Shown here piece by piece: positions 45,429-54,184 of a stretch of DNA of 64,000 nt. The position numbers were made by a program, and so were the translations under genes. A model generated the notes under the pieces. It did not search any database. It had not been told where the DNA came from and saw only the letters and a program-made list of their open reading frames with translations. Every line of letters starts with the position of its first letter. Position 1 is the stretch's first letter. Source of the DNA: UBA6055 sp965203755 (lineage in GTDB: Bacteria; Chloroflexota; Anaerolineae; Aggregatilineales; Phototrophicaceae); NCBI GenBank assembly GCA_965203755.1, contig OZ241910.1:3100001-3164000 (forward strand). The letters run 5' to 3'.

Positions 45429-46249
45429 ACCTGCCCGATGATTTCACCTTTAGCCAGAGCAGTTTGCAGGATTATGTGGATTGTGCACGTCGTTTTGAAC
45501 TGCGCTATATTAAGCAGTTGCGTTATCCGGCGCTGGAAGTACAACATGCCTTGGAATACGAAGAACGAATGCGACAGGGTGCCCGATTCCATAAAATGGC
45601 GCAGCAATATCTGTTGGACGTGCCGGACGATTTGCTGGAAAAATCGCTTGGCGATGATGATGAGCTTGCTGGGTGGTGGCAGACGTTCATGGATTATGGC
45701 TTGGCTGGCCTGCCGCCGCAGCGCTATACCGAAATCACATTGCAAACTTATTTGCATGATTATCGCCTGATTGCCAAATATGACCTGCTGGCGATTGAAC
45801 CCGGCGGGCAAGCGGTTATCGTGGATTGGAAAACCTCAACATTTATCCCATCGGTATCGAGTTTGCGCCGGCGATTGCAAACGGCAGTCTATCGCTATGT
45901 GCTGGCGCAGGCCGGCGCATATTTGTATGGCGAAACGATACCGCCAGAAAGTATCCGCATGATATACTTTTTTGCCGCTCGCGACGGACAGCGCATCGCA
46001 TTTGACTATTCCAAGCGGCAAATGCAAGCCGACGAAGCCGAACTGCTTCAACTGATTGGGGATATTCAGACAGCGCAGCTGTTTCCCTTAACTGAACAGG
46101 AAAAACGCTGTCGCTATTGTCGATTCCGTTCGCACTGCAATCGGGGCGACCGGGCAGGAAACTGGAATGAGGCCGACTTTGATGACGAGCCGTCCGATGA
46201 TGAAAGTTTCGAGATTGATTTTGACCAGATAGCCGAGATTGAATTTTAA
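45425..46249 (+). CDS. RecB/Cas4-like PD-(D/E)XK nuclease with 4Fe-4S cysteines
   Basis: 274 residues. Nuclease residues are His56 (GARFHKMA), Asp120 (LIAKYDLLAI), Asp134 and Lys136 (VIVDWKTS), and the QTAVY motif Gln152-Tyr156. Four cysteines, Cys20 (YVDCARRF) and Cys229, Cys232, Cys238 (CRYCRFRSHC), have the spacing that holds a 4Fe-4S cluster in AddB and Cas4 nucleases. The tail after residue 245 is acidic. It is translationally coupled to the helicase gene and so probably supplies the nuclease of a helicase-nuclease complex. No cas1 or CRISPR array is present, so a Cas4 role is unlikely. Confidence 0.88.
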   Translation: MNLPDDFTFSQSSLQDYVDCARRFELRYIKQLRYPALEVQHALEYEERMRQGARFHKMAQQYLLDVPDDLLEKSLGDDDELAGWWQTFMDYGLAGLPPQRYTEITLQTYLHDYRLIAKYDLLAIEPGGQAVIVDWKTSTFIPSVSSLRRRLQTAVYRYVLAQAGAYLYGETIPPESIRMIYFFAARDGQRIAFDYSKRQMQADEAELLQLIGDIQTAQLFPLTEQEKRCRYCRFRSHCNRGDRAGNWNEADFDDEPSDDESFEIDFDQIAEIEF

Positions 46250-46334
46250 TCCAGGCACACTGTGAAAATTGAGCGCATCCGCGTGCCGACTCTTGTGCCT
46301 TTGATAAAGAGCAAGCCGGATTTTGGAGTGAATG

Positions 46335-48659
46335 ATGTCTGAATGGCTGGAGCCGCAAGCGGTAGAGGCTGCTGACGATTTGCGGGAAGCGGTCGGCGGG
46401 CATCCATTGATTTCCCAGCATTTGACGCGCAAGGGGATTGTGACAGCTGCGGCTGCCAAAAAATTCTTATCGGCCGAGCATTATTCGCCAGCCGCAGCCA
46501 ATGATTTGCCGGATATTGACCGCGCGGTGAACCGTCTGGCACAGGCGATTCGACAAAAAGAACAAATTCTCATCTGGGGCGACTTTGATGTCGATGGTCA
46601 GAGTGCGACCGCACTGCTGGTATCAGCATTGCAAAAACGCGGCGCACAGGTCCATTATTATCTGCCAAACCGCTTCAGCGAAGGACATGGCATTCATCTG
46701 AAAAAGCTCAAAGCCTGGCTTGATGACGGGATAGAGCTTGTATTGACTTGTGATACAGGAGTGACTGCACATGAAGCGATAGACTATGCTGCGGCCCGCG
46801 GCGTCGATATGATTGTGACTGACCACCATACGGCGCCGCCGGAATTGCCATCTGCTTTTGCGATGATTAACCCGCGCCGCTTGCCTCAAGGCCATCCACT
46901 GATTGAATTGCCGGGGGTCGGGGTCGCTTATAAGTTAATTGAGGCCTTGTATCAAGGTGAAGACACTGATTTTCTCCATGATTTGGTCGCCTTGGGCATC
47001 GTTGCCGATGTCATGGCGCAGGTTGATGATACCCGTTATCTATTGCAGCGCGGTCTAAAGCGACTGCGAGAGAATCATCGACTGGGGCTGCGGGCGATCC
47101 TGGAACGGGCTGATATCCCGCCAGCAGAGATCAACGAGGGACATATTGGCTTTGCGCTGGCGCCGCGCCTGAATGCGCTGGGACGTCTGGACGATGCCAA
47201 TCCGGCGGTTGAACTGCTAACCACGGCGGATTGGGAGCAGGCGCGGATTTTGGCGAACAACCTGGAAGGCTTAAACGCACGGCGAAAATTTCTGTCGAAT
47301 CAGGTGTATCAATCAGCAGTCGCGCAAATTGAGAAGAACCCGTCTTTATTGGAATATGCCGCCCTTGTCATTAGTCACCCCGATTGGCATAGCGGCGTCA
47401 TTGGCATTGTCGCCAGTCGTCTGGTGGAAGAGTATGGGCGCCCGGTTGCGCTGATTGCGACGTCAAATGAGATTGGACGCGGGTCGGCGCGGTCACTGGC
47501 TGGACTTGATATTACCGCCGCCCTTGGACAAGCGCAGCAGTACATCATTCGCTATGGCGGGCATAGCATGGCCGCTGGTTTTAGTTTGCCGTCGGATCAA
47601 ATTTTTGACTTTCGCCGCTCCTTATCACAGGTGGTGCGGAATATGGGCGGCGGTCGTGAGATGAAACCGGCTTTGCAGATTGATGGCTATTTGGAATTGT
47701 CCGACATTTCGCTGGAGTTGGCGCAAGACATCGAAAGGCTGGCACCTTTTGGCAACGGCAATCCACCACTGGCGCTGGTGAGCCGAAACCTCAAAGTTGT
47801 CCGCCGCGCCAAACTGGGACGTCAGGGCGAACATCTTCAACTCCATATCCAAGACCAGAAAGGGAATCGCCAGCAGGTAATCTGGTGGCGCGGGGCGAGT
47901 CGGGAGGCGCCGGGCGGTCTATTTGATCTCGCTTATACCCTCCGCAGCAGCGCTTATCAAGGGCAGCCAGAGGCCTTGCTTGAGTGGCTGGATGCTCGCC
48001 AGTTGCCGCCGGCAATGCCGGCGCTCCAGCGCGTATCAGAGAGCTTTGAGCTTATTGACAAGCGCCAAAGCGACCAGCCACAAGCTGATTTTGCGGATAT
48101 GCTTGTCCGCTATCCGGATGCCCTAGTTTGGTCAGAGGCAGATGAACTCGCTCTGGAGGCAGCGAGTGTGAATCGGCTCAACCTAGTCGAAAGCAAAACG
48201 TTGATTGTCTGGACCATCCCGCCATCTTCAGCGATTTGGACAGCTGGACTGGATGCCGTCAAGCCGGCGCGATTGATCCTCTTCGGGATGCGGCCGGATA
48301 CGGAAACCATGGTCAAATTGATCCCGCGTTTGGCTGCCTTGGTTAAATATGTCTTGAATCAAAAAGCGGGCCGGGTGCGATTGGCGGATTTGGCAGCGGC
48401 GACGGGACACCGCGACGCAACCGTTCGGCGCAGTTTGCAAGTGCTGCGGGCATTGGGTACATTTGATTATCAACTGCGGGCGACCGGCGAATATCAGCTG
48501 TCCGCGGCGAGCAAATCGCGGACGGATAAGCCTGATAAGCTGCAAGAACAGCTTGATCTGCTCCTGCGCGAGACACGCGCCTGGCGCAATTATTGGCTGA
48601 CGATGCCGATGCCACAGCTTGGGGAAGGGGACAACAAATGGGGTTTGAACAGTCGGTAG
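46335..48659 (+). CDS. recJ: Single-stranded-DNA-specific exonuclease RecJ
   Basis: 774 residues from ATG 46335; another ATG at 46332 is too close to GGAG. DHH-family motifs are GDFDVDGQSAT (82-92), LTCDTGVTAHEA, VTDHHTAPPE (161-170) and HSGVIGIVASRLVEEYGRP, then the DHHA1 motif with RYGGHSMAAGFSL. About 200 residues beyond the core follow, with an OB-like part and a winged-helix-like segment (LADLAAATGHRDATVRRSLQVLRALG), as in long RecJ proteins. It degrades single strands 5' to 3' during recombination and repair. 85 bases after the nuclease gene, so the four genes likely form one DNA-repair operon. Confidence 0.93.
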   Translation: MSEWLEPQAVEAADDLREAVGGHPLISQHLTRKGIVTAAAAKKFLSAEHYSPAAANDLPDIDRAVNRLAQAIRQKEQILIWGDFDVDGQSATALLVSALQKRGAQVHYYLPNRFSEGHGIHLKKLKAWLDDGIELVLTCDTGVTAHEAIDYAAARGVDMIVTDHHTAPPELPSAFAMINPRRLPQGHPLIELPGVGVAYKLIEALYQGEDTDFLHDLVALGIVADVMAQVDDTRYLLQRGLKRLRENHRLGLRAILERADIPPAEINEGHIGFALAPRLNALGRLDDANPAVELLTTADWEQARILANNLEGLNARRKFLSNQVYQSAVAQIEKNPSLLEYAALVISHPDWHSGVIGIVASRLVEEYGRPVALIATSNEIGRGSARSLAGLDITAALGQAQQYIIRYGGHSMAAGFSLPSDQIFDFRRSLSQVVRNMGGGREMKPALQIDGYLELSDISLELAQDIERLAPFGNGNPPLALVSRNLKVVRRAKLGRQGEHLQLHIQDQKGNRQQVIWWRGASREAPGGLFDLAYTLRSSAYQGQPEALLEWLDARQLPPAMPALQRVSESFELIDKRQSDQPQADFADMLVRYPDALVWSEADELALEAASVNRLNLVESKTLIVWTIPPSSAIWTAGLDAVKPARLILFGMRPDTETMVKLIPRLAALVKYVLNQKAGRVRLADLAAATGHRDATVRRSLQVLRALGTFDYQLRATGEYQLSAASKSRTDKPDKLQEQLDLLLRETRAWRNYWLTMPMPQLGEGDNKWGLNSR

Positions 48660-49021
48660 CCTGGTGGTGTTTTGACCGCGAGGATATTGACGCGCTTGAC
48701 TTGGTTGATACACTCAAAGCCAGTGGCTATTCAGCGGTGGAACTAGCGCCGGCGGACAAATTCCAAATGGTGGCTGACCAAGGTTTGAAAATCGCAGCCG
48801 ACCGCCTGCATGAATCCATTGAACGAGGAATCAACAGCCCCGAACATTGGGATCTTATCAAGGGTCAGGCTGAAAACAGCTTGAAGCTGGCACAGCAATG
48901 GGATATCCCCAATTTGATTGTCTTCAGTGGCTATGTCGGTCAAGAGTTTATCCCTACGGGTAATTGGAAAGCGGCGCTCCAGCAGGCTTATGATGTCTGC
49001 CATATTATCGACTTGACATGA
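48638..49021 (+). pseudogene. Truncated TIM-barrel gene, hydroxypyruvate isomerase/xylose isomerase-like
   Basis: 127 residues beginning at ATG 48638 (GGGG upstream), overlapping the recJ end. The sequence WWCFDREDIDALDLVDTLKASG, then AVELAPADKF and NLIVFSGYVG fits the first strands of the AP-endonuclease-2-like TIM barrel of hydroxypyruvate isomerases, normally about 260 residues. The frame stops at 49021, halfway through the barrel, inside the 3' end of the convergent transporter gene. The C-terminal metal and substrate residues are missing, so the product is probably non-functional. Confidence 0.7.
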
Positions 49022-49934
49022 AGCGAAAGCTGGGACGCCATCTGTTCCGCTTTTGCTGATATTCCTGTAGCAAGGCGATGCCGCTGATAATGACGACCAT
49101 GCCGAAGATCATGGTAGCGGTGATTTCTTCTCCCAGCGCCAGCACACCGCCAATTCCGGCAACAATCGGAACGACATAGGTCGCCATAACGGCAGATGTC
49201 GCTCCGAAACGTTTGATGTTATAGAAGGACAGCATCAAGCCCATGAAAGTGCCTACAATCGCGGCATACAGCAGCCCAAAAACGCCAGCTTCGGTGACCG
49301 CGCTCATGTCAAAACCCACCGTCAGCAGCGAGAAGGGCACCATGACCATTCCGGCCGAAAAGATGCGAATACTGGCGACATCATAGGCATCGTACCCCCG
49401 CAGATACTTGCGGGCATAGATAATCATCAGCGAGCTAAACACCATTCCGATGCCGACTAGGATATAGCCGGTTGGCACGGCTTCGTCTATATCGGGCAGG
49501 CCATTCTCGCCACTGGCCGCCAGCAGAACAGCGCCGCCCAATGCCAAGCCCACACCAACGAATCGGCGCCAGTTCAAGAGTTCGTCCGGCAGCAGAAAAT
49601 GCGCCAAAATGACGGTCAAAGCCGGTGCAGTGGTCAGCAGCAATGATGAAACACCGCTTGATTGATATTGGAGCGAGGCAACAACACAGGTCATCGGAAC
49701 AGCAGTGCCAAAGACGCCCAACAGACTGGCGCGTTTCCACAATTTTAGATCGCGCGGCAAGCTTCGCCCGGCGACCAGCCAATAAATCACCAGCGATATC
49801 AGACTGGCAATGACCATTCGCAAACCAATGTAGGTGGTCGGGTCATACTGCCCAACGCTGAAACGCGATGCCACCAGTGAAGAGCCAAAGAAAAAGCCAA
49901 GCAGGATGATATAGGGGAGCGCTTTAATACTCAA
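49005..49934 (-). CDS. EamA/DMT-family transporter
   Basis: 309 residues if TTG 49934, eight bases after AGGA, is used; GTG 49985 extends the frame with a poor site. About ten membrane segments form two EamA repeats: the first begins at LGFFFGSSLVASRF, the second around TGYILVGIGMVFSSLMIIYARKY. Each repeat has the conserved end near a helix with a Glu (DELLNWRRFVGVGLALGG and GEEITATMIFGMVVIISG). These transporters export metabolites or drugs; the substrate is unknown. Convergent with the truncated isomerase gene, overlapping it by 17 bases. Confidence 0.9.
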   Translation of the reverse strand: MSIKALPYIILLGFFFGSSLVASRFSVGQYDPTTYIGLRMVIASLISLVIYWLVAGRSLPRDLKLWKRASLLGVFGTAVPMTCVVASLQYQSSGVSSLLLTTAPALTVILAHFLLPDELLNWRRFVGVGLALGGAVLLAASGENGLPDIDEAVPTGYILVGIGMVFSSLMIIYARKYLRGYDAYDVASIRIFSAGMVMVPFSLLTVGFDMSAVTEAGVFGLLYAAIVGTFMGLMLSFYNIKRFGATSAVMATYVVPIVAGIGGVLALGEEITATMIFGMVVIISGIALLQEYQQKRNRWRPSFRFMSSR

Positions 49935-50026
49935 TGGAAATATCCTGGATGATGCCGCCAAACCCCTGAAGTATACACCAAACACCTATCACACAAAAGA
50001 TTTTCAAGGTCTGTCCGGATTACTGC

Positions 50027-50284
50027 TTAAGAAGGCATTTTTATTCTGTAAAATGATCTATATTCAAAGTGGGTTTCCGTTTTGTGGACAGTGCGCGAAT
50101 ACCGGCCAACGGGCTGGGACAAGTTCGGCTGGATACCTCTGGGACACTCGGACGGAGCTTCATCTGCATTAAGATGCTGCTGACCGATAAAGTCGGCTAG
50201 TGTTTGCGGGCGGGTGTAGTCAGGCAACGGTTGCGACGCTTGTGACGTGGCGCGGCTTTCTAGTATGTTGGCTTGTGATTGCCG
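50027..50284 (-). pseudogene. Probable N-terminal remnant of replication-associated recombination protein RarA/MgsA
   Basis: In the minus-strand frame, after a stop at 50287-50285, the sequence ends a Ser/Gln-rich leader with QPLPDYTRPQTLADFIGQQHL. RarA proteins begin with PLADRxRPxTLxxFVGQxHL at just this place, before their Walker A. The similarity ends at about 50170, and no Walker A or later AAA motif follows. There is no ATG, only TTG 50227. It appears to be the stub of a deleted rarA next to the foreign-looking gene. The short length limits certainty. Confidence 0.45.
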
Positions 50285-50357
50285 TTATTATAACATGTCA
50301 CCGCTGGATTCTTTACTACAGGAGCACGAAAAGGATACAGAAGTTTCATATTTAGTA

Positions 50358-50401
50358 TTGTGCCAAGAATTGTAATAAATTAAGATAATGCGATAATTCG
50401 C
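50358..50401 (+). promoter_or_regulatory. Candidate promoter and inverted repeat upstream of DUF262 gene
   Basis: TTGTGC at 50358-50363, 17-base spacer, TAAGAT at 50381-50386, then an inverted repeat GCGA-TAAT-TCGC at 50390-50401 where transcription should start. A repressor or autoregulator could bind there. The ATG is 26 bases after the repeat. Confidence 0.4.
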
Positions 50402-50427
50402 TATCTTTGCTTATAAGGGGGTTGCTT

Positions 50428-52482
50428 ATGCGGGTACCTAAGATCGATGTTGGGCGGAAAGGGCTCGGTACATTAATATCAGAGATTGGGCAAGGTTATA
50501 TCCGGATCCCGAGGTTTCAAAGGGAGTTTGTTTGGAATCGAAGTCTTATTATCAAGTTACTAGATAGTATGTACAATGAATATCCGATTGGCACGATATT
50601 CTTGTGGGATGCACCAGTAGAACATAATCATTTACTTAGGAACATCGAAGAGTTGGGGCAACCGCCTCTGTCGAAGAAGCAAGGTTACAAGTTCATTCTT
50701 GACGGACAGCAGAGACTGACATCTCTTTATGCAGTGATAAGAGGCCTACAGATAGGGGGCGAAGATTATAGCAAGATTGTTGTTGATTTGGCCAACCATA
50801 GTGATATAAGGTCTTCCTTTGTCTATCAACGACCAGATAACAAGCGTTGGGTATCCGTTAGTGATTTGTTGGCATCAGATCCATTTATCATCTATAATAA
50901 TTTGCCGGATGATATGGCCAAGAAACGATTTACCGAGTTTCGTAGTGCCTTGAATGATTATCCATTTTCAGTAGTGACGGTAGGTGATATGAACATTGAG
51001 GACGCAATAGAAATATTTGAACGAATAAATAGACAAGGTCGCAAGCTAACTCGATACGATCTTATTTCAGCCAGTGTTTCAAAATCCTTTGATCTACGAG
51101 AGCATTCAGAGTCAGATATTATTAACCGGCACAAAAGTGACTTTGGTGAAATCGAGGAAATTAGCATTCCACAAGCCCTAGCATTGAACAAAAAGGGGCG
51201 TACTGATCACAATACTCAATTAAACCTGACAGCAAAAGATATTCGGAGTGTGTGGAATGATACCGTTAAATGTTTCAGCTTGGCTATAGATTTTGTAAGG
51301 AAAAATTTGGGTGTAGCTAGAAAAGATTTCCTGCCATACGACGCGATACTTCCAATACTTACACACTATTTCTTTCGAACTGGATCGAAGCCTATCCAAT
51401 CCTTTGAGCATCGCCAACAGCTAGAATATTGGTTCTGGCAGAGTGCATTTTCGCAAAGATATACTGACAAGAGTCAGTCTCGCATGAATGAAGACGCATT
51501 GTGGATAAAGCAACTGATCGACAATGATAAGCCGTTTGTGCAATTGATGATTGCAAGTGAGAATGATCTGATTGATGGTTCAATGGGACGGACAACTTCA
51601 GCAATCCGAAATGGAATACTCTGCTTATTTAATGTCAAGAAACCTCTGCACTTTGAAAACAGAATGGATCTCGACTTCGCTAGGCAACCGCATCTGAAGT
51701 TTACAAGAGCCGAGAAACACCACATATTTCCCGCCGCTTTTCTACGCGGTCAAGGTTTTGATGCAAGAAAAGTTGACAGTATAGCGAACTTTTGCTTTAT
51801 ACCAGCTGACCTCAATAAAAACATAGCTGATAAACCTCCTAGCGAATATATGAGGGAAATCCGAAATATGTATGCGAGCAATCGTGAATTTGAAAGTGTA
51901 ATGCAAACGCATTTAATTCCGGTTGCTAGTGACTCTGGTATATGGACAGATAACTATGATCGATTCTTGAAGCAACGAGCCAAACTTCTTGTTGAAGAGA
52001 TAAAGCGGCTTTGTGGCATTACTCCGCGTGTAGATCCCGAGAAGCGAGATCCGGTCGTTAACGAAATAGAGATTGCACTTCGGGACAAGATTCACGATAC
52101 ACTTATAGCGAACGGCCCCAATTACTGGAAGCAGTGTATTCCTGGCGATGTTCGCAAAAGAATTAATGAAGGGATTGAAGAATATGTCGAAAAGACCCCG
52201 GGGACAAACAAGCGACAATTCGATGACCCGCGCAAAAAATTAGACTTTTGTGACGTATCGGACTACTCGAAGATAATCGTCAACAATAAAAATTGGCAAC
52301 TCTTTGGTGGAGTATTTAAGAGCAAGAACGATGGTCAACGTTATCTTAACGACTTCAGAGAATTTCGGGCAGCCTTAAAGCACAATCGAGAAATAGACAG
52401 CATACTAGATCATCGTGCTCAAGCAGCGATACTGTGGCTTAGAGGTGTGCTTGAGCTAGACCTTAGCGAATTTGGCATTTGA
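50428..52482 (+). CDS. DUF262/HNH (GmrSD-like) protein with probable HEPN C-terminal domain
   Basis: 684 residues from ATG 50428 (AGGGGG upstream). The N-terminal DUF262 domain is clear: RIPRFQREFVW, the catalytic-type ILDGQQRLTSLYA (residues 90-102), and FERINRQGRKLTRYDLI. The middle has a DUF1524-like HNH nuclease: KHHIFPAAFL near residue 432, then ANFCFIPADLNKNI. The last 150 residues resemble a Swt1-type HEPN domain with an R-x4-H signature in FRAALKHNREID. GmrSD-type proteins are type IV restriction enzymes using DUF262 for NTP-driven DNA recognition. The AT-rich composition and solitary position suggest an acquired defence gene. Confidence 0.8.
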   Translation: MRVPKIDVGRKGLGTLISEIGQGYIRIPRFQREFVWNRSLIIKLLDSMYNEYPIGTIFLWDAPVEHNHLLRNIEELGQPPLSKKQGYKFILDGQQRLTSLYAVIRGLQIGGEDYSKIVVDLANHSDIRSSFVYQRPDNKRWVSVSDLLASDPFIIYNNLPDDMAKKRFTEFRSALNDYPFSVVTVGDMNIEDAIEIFERINRQGRKLTRYDLISASVSKSFDLREHSESDIINRHKSDFGEIEEISIPQALALNKKGRTDHNTQLNLTAKDIRSVWNDTVKCFSLAIDFVRKNLGVARKDFLPYDAILPILTHYFFRTGSKPIQSFEHRQQLEYWFWQSAFSQRYTDKSQSRMNEDALWIKQLIDNDKPFVQLMIASENDLIDGSMGRTTSAIRNGILCLFNVKKPLHFENRMDLDFARQPHLKFTRAEKHHIFPAAFLRGQGFDARKVDSIANFCFIPADLNKNIADKPPSEYMREIRNMYASNREFESVMQTHLIPVASDSGIWTDNYDRFLKQRAKLLVEEIKRLCGITPRVDPEKRDPVVNEIEIALRDKIHDTLIANGPNYWKQCIPGDVRKRINEGIEEYVEKTPGTNKRQFDDPRKKLDFCDVSDYSKIIVNNKNWQLFGGVFKSKNDGQRYLNDFREFRAALKHNREIDSILDHRAQAAILWLRGVLELDLSEFGI

Positions 52483-52508
52483 TTTAGTCAAAGTTTCACA
52501 ACACAGAC

Positions 52509-52988
52509 TTAACCCCGAATAATTTTGACGATCTGGTGCAGATGGTCGTTATCGTGGTAGGCGGTCAGCATAAGCTGGTCGTTGAGTGTGAAGCCGCCGC
52601 GTTTGGCGTGATGCGGCCGTTCCCAAATCTTCTCGTCGCCGGGCAGTGAAGTCAAATAGTCGTGGTAGGGAACGCGGCTGCTTTTCCATTGCGTCAGGAT
52701 ATCCAGGGCATCCTGTTGGGCATAGCCCTTCTCGATAACCAGCGCGTTCGGATTGGGAAAGGATGCAGGGTGATCATCCGTTTCGACAACGCAGCGAGCG
52801 CGCTGATGAAGGATGGCATCAAAGTCGGCAAGATGACCCAGCACCTCAGAAATCGTCCAGCCATCGCCACCGTCACGGCGGTCAAAGGCAGCTTGGTCAG
52901 AGATGCTCATCACAACATGTTCAATAGTCAGCAGATTTTTCTGCATGGCTTTCAGCTGCCAGTTACGGAACACAGACATAGCTTGCAT
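52509..52988 (-). CDS. DinB-superfamily protein (putative metal-binding four-helix bundle)
   Basis: 159 residues, a typical length. The DinB/YfiT-like four-helix fold is recognised by GWTISEVLGHLADFDAIL with the first metal His and AYHDNDHLHQIVKII at the C-terminus with the paired His residues. ATG 52988 follows GGAG; the frame also has ATG 52979. Members are often thiol transferases or of unknown function; the substrate is not predictable. It ends 26 bases from the convergent DUF262 gene. Confidence 0.85.
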   Translation of the reverse strand: MQAMSVFRNWQLKAMQKNLLTIEHVVMSISDQAAFDRRDGGDGWTISEVLGHLADFDAILHQRARCVVETDDHPASFPNPNALVIEKGYAQQDALDILTQWKSSRVPYHDYLTSLPGDEKIWERPHHAKRGGFTLNDQLMLTAYHDNDHLHQIVKIIRG

Positions 52989-53065
52989 AGGAAAATTGCT
53001 CCTGAACTTGATTGTGCCTGAAATAATACTGCGTTACGCGCTTGGAATGGGATTATGCCATGCGC

Positions 53066-54184
53066 CTATTCAGCGCGGGCGTTTTCCAGCAGCGCCAAGG
53101 CACGGCGGGCAATAGCTTCAGTCGGGTTGGCGCTGGTGCCGGGAGCGCGTTCAACCAGAACTTCAAGGAAGAACTCGTCAATGGCGAAGATGGCAACTGA
53201 ACCATAGAGACCGCGGCCAAGGACATGGGGCTGGGGAAAGTCTTCAATCGTATTCTCGTCTTCAATGCCTTCCCGAATACTCTTGATGCGGTTATAGTGC
53301 GCCAGCGCATCGGCGGCCGAGTCAAAATGCCCGAAGGTCATGTTAAAGGCATTAGCGGTTTGATCCATATAAAAGACGCGGACGGCGGCGCCATTGTCCA
53401 CGTTTGGGGGTGTTTCCACCCCGTCAAAACGTGAGAAATCACGGCGCCACTGGGTGTTGGTGATAATTTGATTAGGCATATTGGCAAGCATCGCCTCCAG
53501 GACGGTTGATGAACCGGCATCAGCTGAATCCGGGCTGGCATCAGCTTCAAAGGCGCTGCGATTTTGTTCAAAGAAGCGGATGGTCTCCCTTGAAAGCGGT
53601 TCCAGTGGATTGCCCCGGGTGAATATCTCGATAAACACCTCAATGAAATAATTGTCAATCTGGAAGATCGATACCGAACCATATAAGCCGGCGCCGAAGA
53701 CATTCGGCTGTGGAAAATTGTCTTTGGGCTTGCCGGTTTCGAGTACCGAGCGAATATCAAGGATCCGTTCGTAATTGGCGGCCGCTTCTTCAGGAGTGTC
53801 AAAAACGGCGAAATCGAGGTGCATCAATCCGCCTTCCTGCGTCCTGAAGTAAATACGTTTGCCGGCGGCCGTGCCGCGAATGCCTCGAATCCTGCCAATG
53901 CCGTCTTCGCCGCGCGTATAATCCCGATCCCATTGGACCTCTCCGGCCGGCAGGCTCTTGGGCAGAACTTCAATCAAGGCTTCCAGCGCGAGTTCATTAG
54001 GATTTCCCTTTTCCTCAAAGCCTTCGGGCACAGGCGTCGGCGTAGGGGTGGGCGAAGGTTGGGGCGTGGGGGTAGGTGAGGGCGTAATGTCAAGCGTATC
54101 GTCCGGGCGACAGGCAGAAAAGAACAGCATGGCAATGAGCGCTAAAGCGAGCAAACGAATTCGTTGGGGTGGAGTATGCCTCAT
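53066..54184 (-). CDS. Lipoprotein with two copies of an unrecognised domain
   Basis: 372 residues. The N-terminal signal peptide LLALALIAMLFFSAC ends in a lipobox-like Cys, followed by a Thr/Pro/Ser-rich linker (residues 33-55) that would hold the domains off the membrane. Two related domains of about 135 residues follow. Each contains FPQP-x-V-x-G-x-GLYGSV-x-IF and a following Phe-x-Glu-Val strand. No named family was recognised. The ATG overlaps the stop of the sugar-importer ATPase gene by four bases, so its synthesis is coupled to the transporter. It may be an accessory surface protein for uptake, which is a guess. Confidence 0.75.
   Translation of the reverse strand: MRHTPPQRIRLLALALIAMLFFSACRPDDTLDITPSPTPTPQPSPTPTPTPVPEGFEEKGNPNELALEALIEVLPKSLPAGEVQWDRDYTRGEDGIGRIRGIRGTAAGKRIYFRTQEGGLMHLDFAVFDTPEEAAANYERILDIRSVLETGKPKDNFPQPNVFGAGLYGSVSIFQIDNYFIEVFIEIFTRGNPLEPLSRETIRFFEQNRSAFEADASPDSADAGSSTVLEAMLANMPNQIITNTQWRRDFSRFDGVETPPNVDNGAAVRVFYMDQTANAFNMTFGHFDSAADALAHYNRIKSIREGIEDENTIEDFPQPHVLGRGLYGSVAIFAIDEFFLEVLVERAPGTSANPTEAIARRALALLENARAE

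Larger units (their letters stand above)
49935..50427. other. Long intergenic region with probable rarA remnant and promoter of defence-like gene
   Basis: 493 bases without an intact gene. It contains the RarA-like remnant (50027-50284, minus strand) and, to its right, an AT-rich stretch with the promoter of the DUF262 gene. The base composition changes sharply near 50280, which may mark the left edge of acquired DNA. Confidence 0.55.

Noticed and set aside
45425..46249. Fe-S nuclease considered as Cas4
   Set aside because: Motifs would fit Cas4, but it is translationally coupled to a helicase and no cas1, cas2 or array is in the window.
46250..46334. Possible small gene between the nuclease and recJ genes
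   Set aside because: A GTG-initiated frame exists, but it is under 30 codons, has no ribosome site and no conserved feature.
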